This document shows, in pieces, positions 6,504 through 7,675 of a DNA stretch of 7,675 bases. Position 1 is the first letter of the stretch. Each line of letters starts with the position of its first letter. The stretch comes from Candidatus Peregrinibacteria bacterium CG_4_10_14_0_2_um_filter_43_11 (GTDB taxonomy: Bacteria; Patescibacteriota; Gracilibacteria; UM-FILTER-43-11): NCBI GenBank assembly GCA_002792495.1, contig PFOK01000047.1, forward strand, positions 1-7,675. Reading direction: 5' to 3'. Position numbers and translations under genes: made by a program. Under the pieces are notes generated by a model. The model had not been told where the DNA came from. It searched no databases and was given only the letters and a program-made list of their open reading frames with translations.

Positions 6504-6525
6504 AACATTTTAAAAACAGTATTGT
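6498..6525 (+). promoter_or_regulatory. Promoter of the 162-residue unknown gene
   Basis: TTGACA (6498-6503) is followed after 16 bases by TATTGT (6520-6525), four of six matches to TATAAT. Transcription would begin near 6532, about 26 bases before the ATG at 6558. The -10 box is weaker than that of the divergent pump promoter. Confidence 0.5.
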
Positions 6526-6557
6526 AAATCCCTTTATATACTAATTTTCAAAATATC

Positions 6558-7046
6558 ATGCCTGAAAAAACAATTCAAATCACATTGCCGAATGCTCACA
6601 TGGTAGCGGGCGGGCCACGCACTTATGCAGAGGCTGTCGCGTTTCATGAGAACTTGGGTGAACATGATAATTTATGCGTTAGTCATGTGGCTGTCACGCG
6701 CGCTGCAAAACAAAGGGAAGGCGCAAAATCTGCCTATGGGTTCACACTCAACTACCGTCACATTGTCCAGGTTCTTCTGGGCACCGGTGGGCGGTTATGC
6801 GATGATCTGGAGAGAGGGAAAAAAGTAACAGAGCCAACAGTTGCATGGCAAAACAAAGATCACGACGAGAGCTCCAAAAACTATCAAGAAGTAACAGGGG
6901 TGCTCACAATAGTTTTACCGAATTCTTCCGAAGTTCGAGAGTTGGTCGCTCGTTACACAGAACTCATTTGTTTAACTTTAGGGGGTGAAATCACTTTTCC
7001 GGAAGATGCACAAGACGTTGCGCTTATGAAAGACTCTCCCCAATAG
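6558..7046 (+). CDS. Hypothetical protein, 162 residues
   Basis: I do not recognise this protein. It has no signal peptide, membrane segment or obvious DNA-binding helix-turn-helix. It looks soluble and mildly acidic, with alternating strand-like (TIQITLP, VTGVLTIVLP) and helix-like (SSEVRELVARYTELICLTL) stretches. Three Cys residues (40, 81, 138) are spread out and form no metal-binding pair. The ATG start is supported by the promoter at 6498-6525 and the absence of other in-frame ATGs before it; no Shine-Dalgarno is visible. It ends with TAG at 7044-7046, 39 bases before a 40-bp palindrome. Its divergent arrangement with the RND pump makes a regulatory or stress-linked role possible, but nothing in the sequence shows this. 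Coding status rests on an uninterrupted frame of natural composition. Confidence 0.7.
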   Translation: MPEKTIQITLPNAHMVAGGPRTYAEAVAFHENLGEHDNLCVSHVAVTRAAKQREGAKSAYGFTLNYRHIVQVLLGTGGRLCDDLERGKKVTEPTVAWQNKDHDESSKNYQEVTGVLTIVLPNSSEVRELVARYTELICLTLGGEITFPEDAQDVALMKDSPQ

Positions 7047-7085
7047 CTTGCTTACGGCAATTTTAAAATAATCTTAATCCAGAGT

Positions 7086-7125
7086 CAATGAACTACCCCG
7101 ACCCAAGGGTCGGGGTAGTTCATTG
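7086..7125. repeat. 40-bp perfect palindrome (long hairpin)
   Basis: CAATGAACTACCCCGACCC (7086-7104) and its exact complement (7107-7125) are separated only by AA, giving up to 19 paired bases. It lies 39 bases after the stop of the unknown gene and could end its transcription. No T-run follows on either strand, so it is not a textbook Rho-independent terminator. The right arm includes GGGTCGGGGTAGTT, which resembles the GTAG portion of the REP-like repeats near 2550. Confidence 0.8.
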
Positions 7126-7456
7126 GAATGCAGGGCGCGTGTTGCCCGTCGGCAAAGCTGTGTACCACTATTCCGTATAGATTTAGTATCGAGCGTAGCC
7201 GCATGGCTTCCGGAAGATCTTAAGCCATTGGCGAGACAATATCGCGAGGTAATTGATGAGGTATTTTCTGTTGAATATTTAGATAGAATCGGTCTTTTGC
7301 CTTATCCTCCTAGGGGTTTTATGAAGAGGCCTGCGCTTACTCCCCCCCTTCAAATGGCGGCCTGATCGACCATTCAATGTGTTATATGCACTTCTGCCCA
7401 TTCATCCGTCTTTAGAGGAAGCAATTTCGATTAGTATAATGCACGTTAGTCGCTAA
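7123..7456 (+). pseudogene. Unrecognised gene with a frameshift at a run of seven C
   Basis: The first frame (7123-7365) reads convincingly from about residue 29 (LPEDLKPLARQYREVIDEVF, then RIGLLPYPPRGFMKRPAL) but stops soon after C7 (7342-7348). The neighbouring frame becomes protein-like exactly there, giving KWRPDRPFNVLYALLPIHP and SLEEAISISIMHVSR, and ends with TAA at 7454-7456. Removing one C joins the two as ...ALTPPFKWRPDRPF..., so one gene probably carries a one-base insertion, or the read has a homopolymer error. The true start is unclear: TTG 7123 overlaps the palindrome, the first 15-20 residues look non-coding, and there is no early ATG, so the 5' end may be missing too. I do not recognise the family and assign no function. 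Confidence 0.5.
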
Positions 7457-7468
7457 AGCTTTGTAGCG
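7451..7468. terminator. Small hairpin between the broken gene and fbp
   Basis: CGCTA (7451-7455) pairs with TAGCG (7464-7468) around a loop containing AAGCTTT. It overlaps the stop of the broken gene and lies 27 bases after the fbp stop on the other strand, so it could serve both convergent genes. The stem is short and lacks a T-run. Confidence 0.25.
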
Positions 7469-7494
7469 TCAGTGACCATACGATCTGCCCATAA

Positions 7495-7675
7495 TTATCC
7501 CATCATCTCCAACGCTTTCTCCACCTCCTGTTTACTGCCAATATAAATCGGTGTTCTTTGATGCAAATCTTCAATCTCAATATCCATCACTTCCATTTTT
7601 CCGGCAGAAGCTTTGCCTCCGGCTTGTTCGGCTAAAAAGGCAAACGGGTTGCATTCAAACAGCAGTCGCAGTTTG
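7495..7675 (-). CDS. fbp: Fructose-1,6-bisphosphatase class I, C-terminal part
   Basis: The minus strand from the window edge to TAA at 7497-7495 encodes the last 59 residues of class I fructose-1,6-bisphosphatase, which removes the 1-phosphate from fructose 1,6-bisphosphate in gluconeogenesis and carbon cycling in the cytoplasm. It starts KLRLLFECNPFAFLAEQAGG, matching the family's conserved metal/substrate segment (ECNP.AF..EQAGG). It continues with GKASAGK and then EDLHQRTPIYIGS, matching the conserved closing motif (HQR.P...GS). The remainder, about 270-280 residues by family size, lies beyond 7675. The C-terminus ends normally at EKALEMMG. It converges on the broken gene at 7123-7456 and has no evident link to efflux. 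Confidence 0.92.
   Translation of the reverse strand, partial: KLRLLFECNPFAFLAEQAGGKASAGKMEVMDIEIEDLHQRTPIYIGSKQEVEKALEMMG

Noticed and set aside
7086..7125. Classical Rho-independent terminator
   Set aside because: The stem is excellent, but no T-run follows on either strand, so it is listed as a palindromic repeat.
7342..7456. UGA read as an amino acid to extend the frame past 7363-7365
   Set aside because: The extension in that frame is not protein-like, whereas the neighbouring frame is. All intact genes here use TAA or TAG, and none needs UGA as sense.

Overview
The window looks like chromosome from a diderm (Gram-negative-type) bacterium of medium GC, roughly 45-48% in sampled lines of the large genes. 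It carries a lipoprotein-type RND efflux adaptor, a full-length RND inner-membrane pump, the 3' end of a class I fructose-1,6-bisphosphatase gene, and a RAYT-type (REP-associated) Y1 transposase. The intact reading frames use ordinary stops (TAG, TAA) and none needs UGA read as sense. None of the four intact genes has a recognisable Shine-Dalgarno sequence, and three of them have TTGACA-type promoters with short leaders. I cannot name a phylum from this.

Layout. 1-137: tail of an unrecognised, probably broken reading frame, followed by a hairpin-plus-T-run terminator (145-174). 175-477: gene-free, with an 85-bp interrupted inverted repeat (221-305) and a cluster of small direct and inverted repeats (398-445). 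478-506: promoter. 535-2442 (+): RND/HlyD-type periplasmic adaptor lipoprotein with an unusually long helical hairpin. 2443-2614: two copies of a REP-like GTAG repeat and inverted repeats. 2615-3133 (+): AT-rich RAYT transposase. 3134-3275: two small hairpins. 3276-6437 (-): 1053-residue RND pump. 6438-6557: divergent promoter region whose two TTGACA boxes form a 19-bp palindrome. 6558-7046 (+): unrecognised 162-residue protein. 7086-7125: 40-bp perfect palindrome. 7123-7456 (+): unrecognised gene broken by a frameshift at a run of seven C. 7495-7675 (-): end of fbp.

How the parts fit. Adaptor and pump would form two parts of a tripartite efflux system, with an outer-membrane channel encoded elsewhere. 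Unusually, they are not an operon. They face each other tail to tail, with the transposase and its repeats between them, and each has its own promoter. The pump shares a divergent control region with the unknown 162-residue protein. No CRISPR array, tRNA, rRNA, phage module or obviously new multi-gene system is visible. The most promising leads are the palindromic divergent promoter with its unknown gene, the RAYT with its candidate repeats, and the oddities of the efflux proteins.
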